Below are positions 63,992-64,000 of a stretch of 64,000 bases of DNA, one piece after another. Within the stretch, counting starts at the first letter, position 1, and each line of letters begins with the position of its first letter. The stretch lies in assembly GCF_000152905.1 (NCBI RefSeq), contig NZ_AAMY01000009.1:1-64000 (forward strand). The letters run 5' to 3'. The notes under the pieces are model-generated. The model had not been told where the DNA came from and did not search any database. It saw only the letters and a program-made list of their open reading frames with translations. Position numbers and translations under genes: made by a program. This DNA is from Nitrobacter sp. Nb-311A. Lineage in GTDB: Bacteria > Pseudomonadota > Alphaproteobacteria > Rhizobiales > Xanthobacteraceae.

Positions 63992-64000
63992 GCTCAGGGA

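Noticed and set aside
1-64000. CRISPR array, tRNA or rRNA genes
   Set aside because: No regular spaced repeats, cloverleaf sequences or rRNA stretches were recognised by eye; a tRNAscan run would settle this.

Overview
The window looks like a chromosomal segment of an alphaproteobacterium of the Bradyrhizobiaceae/Nitrobacteraceae (Nitrobacter, Bradyrhizobium, Rhodopseudomonas or Afipia type). The grounds are the cycHJKL cytochrome c maturation order next to a degP-like protease, two-component genes and glnE, a gene-transfer-agent (GTA) tail module, EcfG-like promoter motifs, and dispersed palindromic intergenic repeats typical of this family. Species cannot be fixed from the sequence alone. 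No rRNA, tRNA or CRISPR array was recognised.

Region 1 (1-14.5 kb) is a decayed, mosaic mobile island. An IS21-family element (istA/istB) interrupts a serine recombinase gene whose 3' part continues into a WGR-domain gene. Then come a Fic/antitoxin pair, three broken copies of the WGR gene tail, a PAS plus chemoreceptor pair, a DNA methyltransferase fragment and a GIY-YIG gene fragment separated by an IS3-family element, an unknown ORF plus DNA methyltransferase bounded by a 15-bp direct repeat, and a minus-strand block encoding a rolling-circle Rep protein, two small proteins and an FtsK/HerA-type ATPase.

Region 2 (14.5-26.2 kb) is the tail half of a GTA/prophage-like cluster: major tail protein, gp10, chaperone, tape measure, gp12, gp13, NlpC/P60 peptidase, a large TIM-barrel baseplate protein, a tail fibre, GH19 endolysin, holin-like and lipoprotein genes. 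Two genes (gp12 and the fibre) carry single-base frameshifts in homopolymers. The head genes are not in the window; the island abuts what looks like the last codons of gp8.

Region 3 (26.3-47.7 kb) is ordinary core chromosome: a FeuPQ/PhoPQ-like two-component pair, a lipoprotein, a conserved hypothetical gene, cycHJKL, a DegP-like protease, a second two-component pair, glnE, a PAS histidine kinase, a CDF metal transporter with an extended cytoplasmic part, a VanZ-like protein and an HU-like protein with a clear terminator.

Region 4 (47.8-64 kb) is a glycogen/trehalose/alpha-glucan block. On the minus strand glgE, a treS-maltokinase fusion, glgB, glgX and treZ form one operon with an 8-nt gap followed by three ATGA overlaps; glgP lies downstream. 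malQ is divergent. The glgE-malQ intergenic region contains two divergent GGAAC-N17-GTT motifs, matching the general-stress sigma factor EcfG consensus. Together these genes convert trehalose to maltose, maltose-1-phosphate and branched glucan (TreS-Mak-GlgE-GlgB), and debranch or cleave glucan back towards trehalose (GlgX, TreZ, with TreY probably just beyond the right edge).
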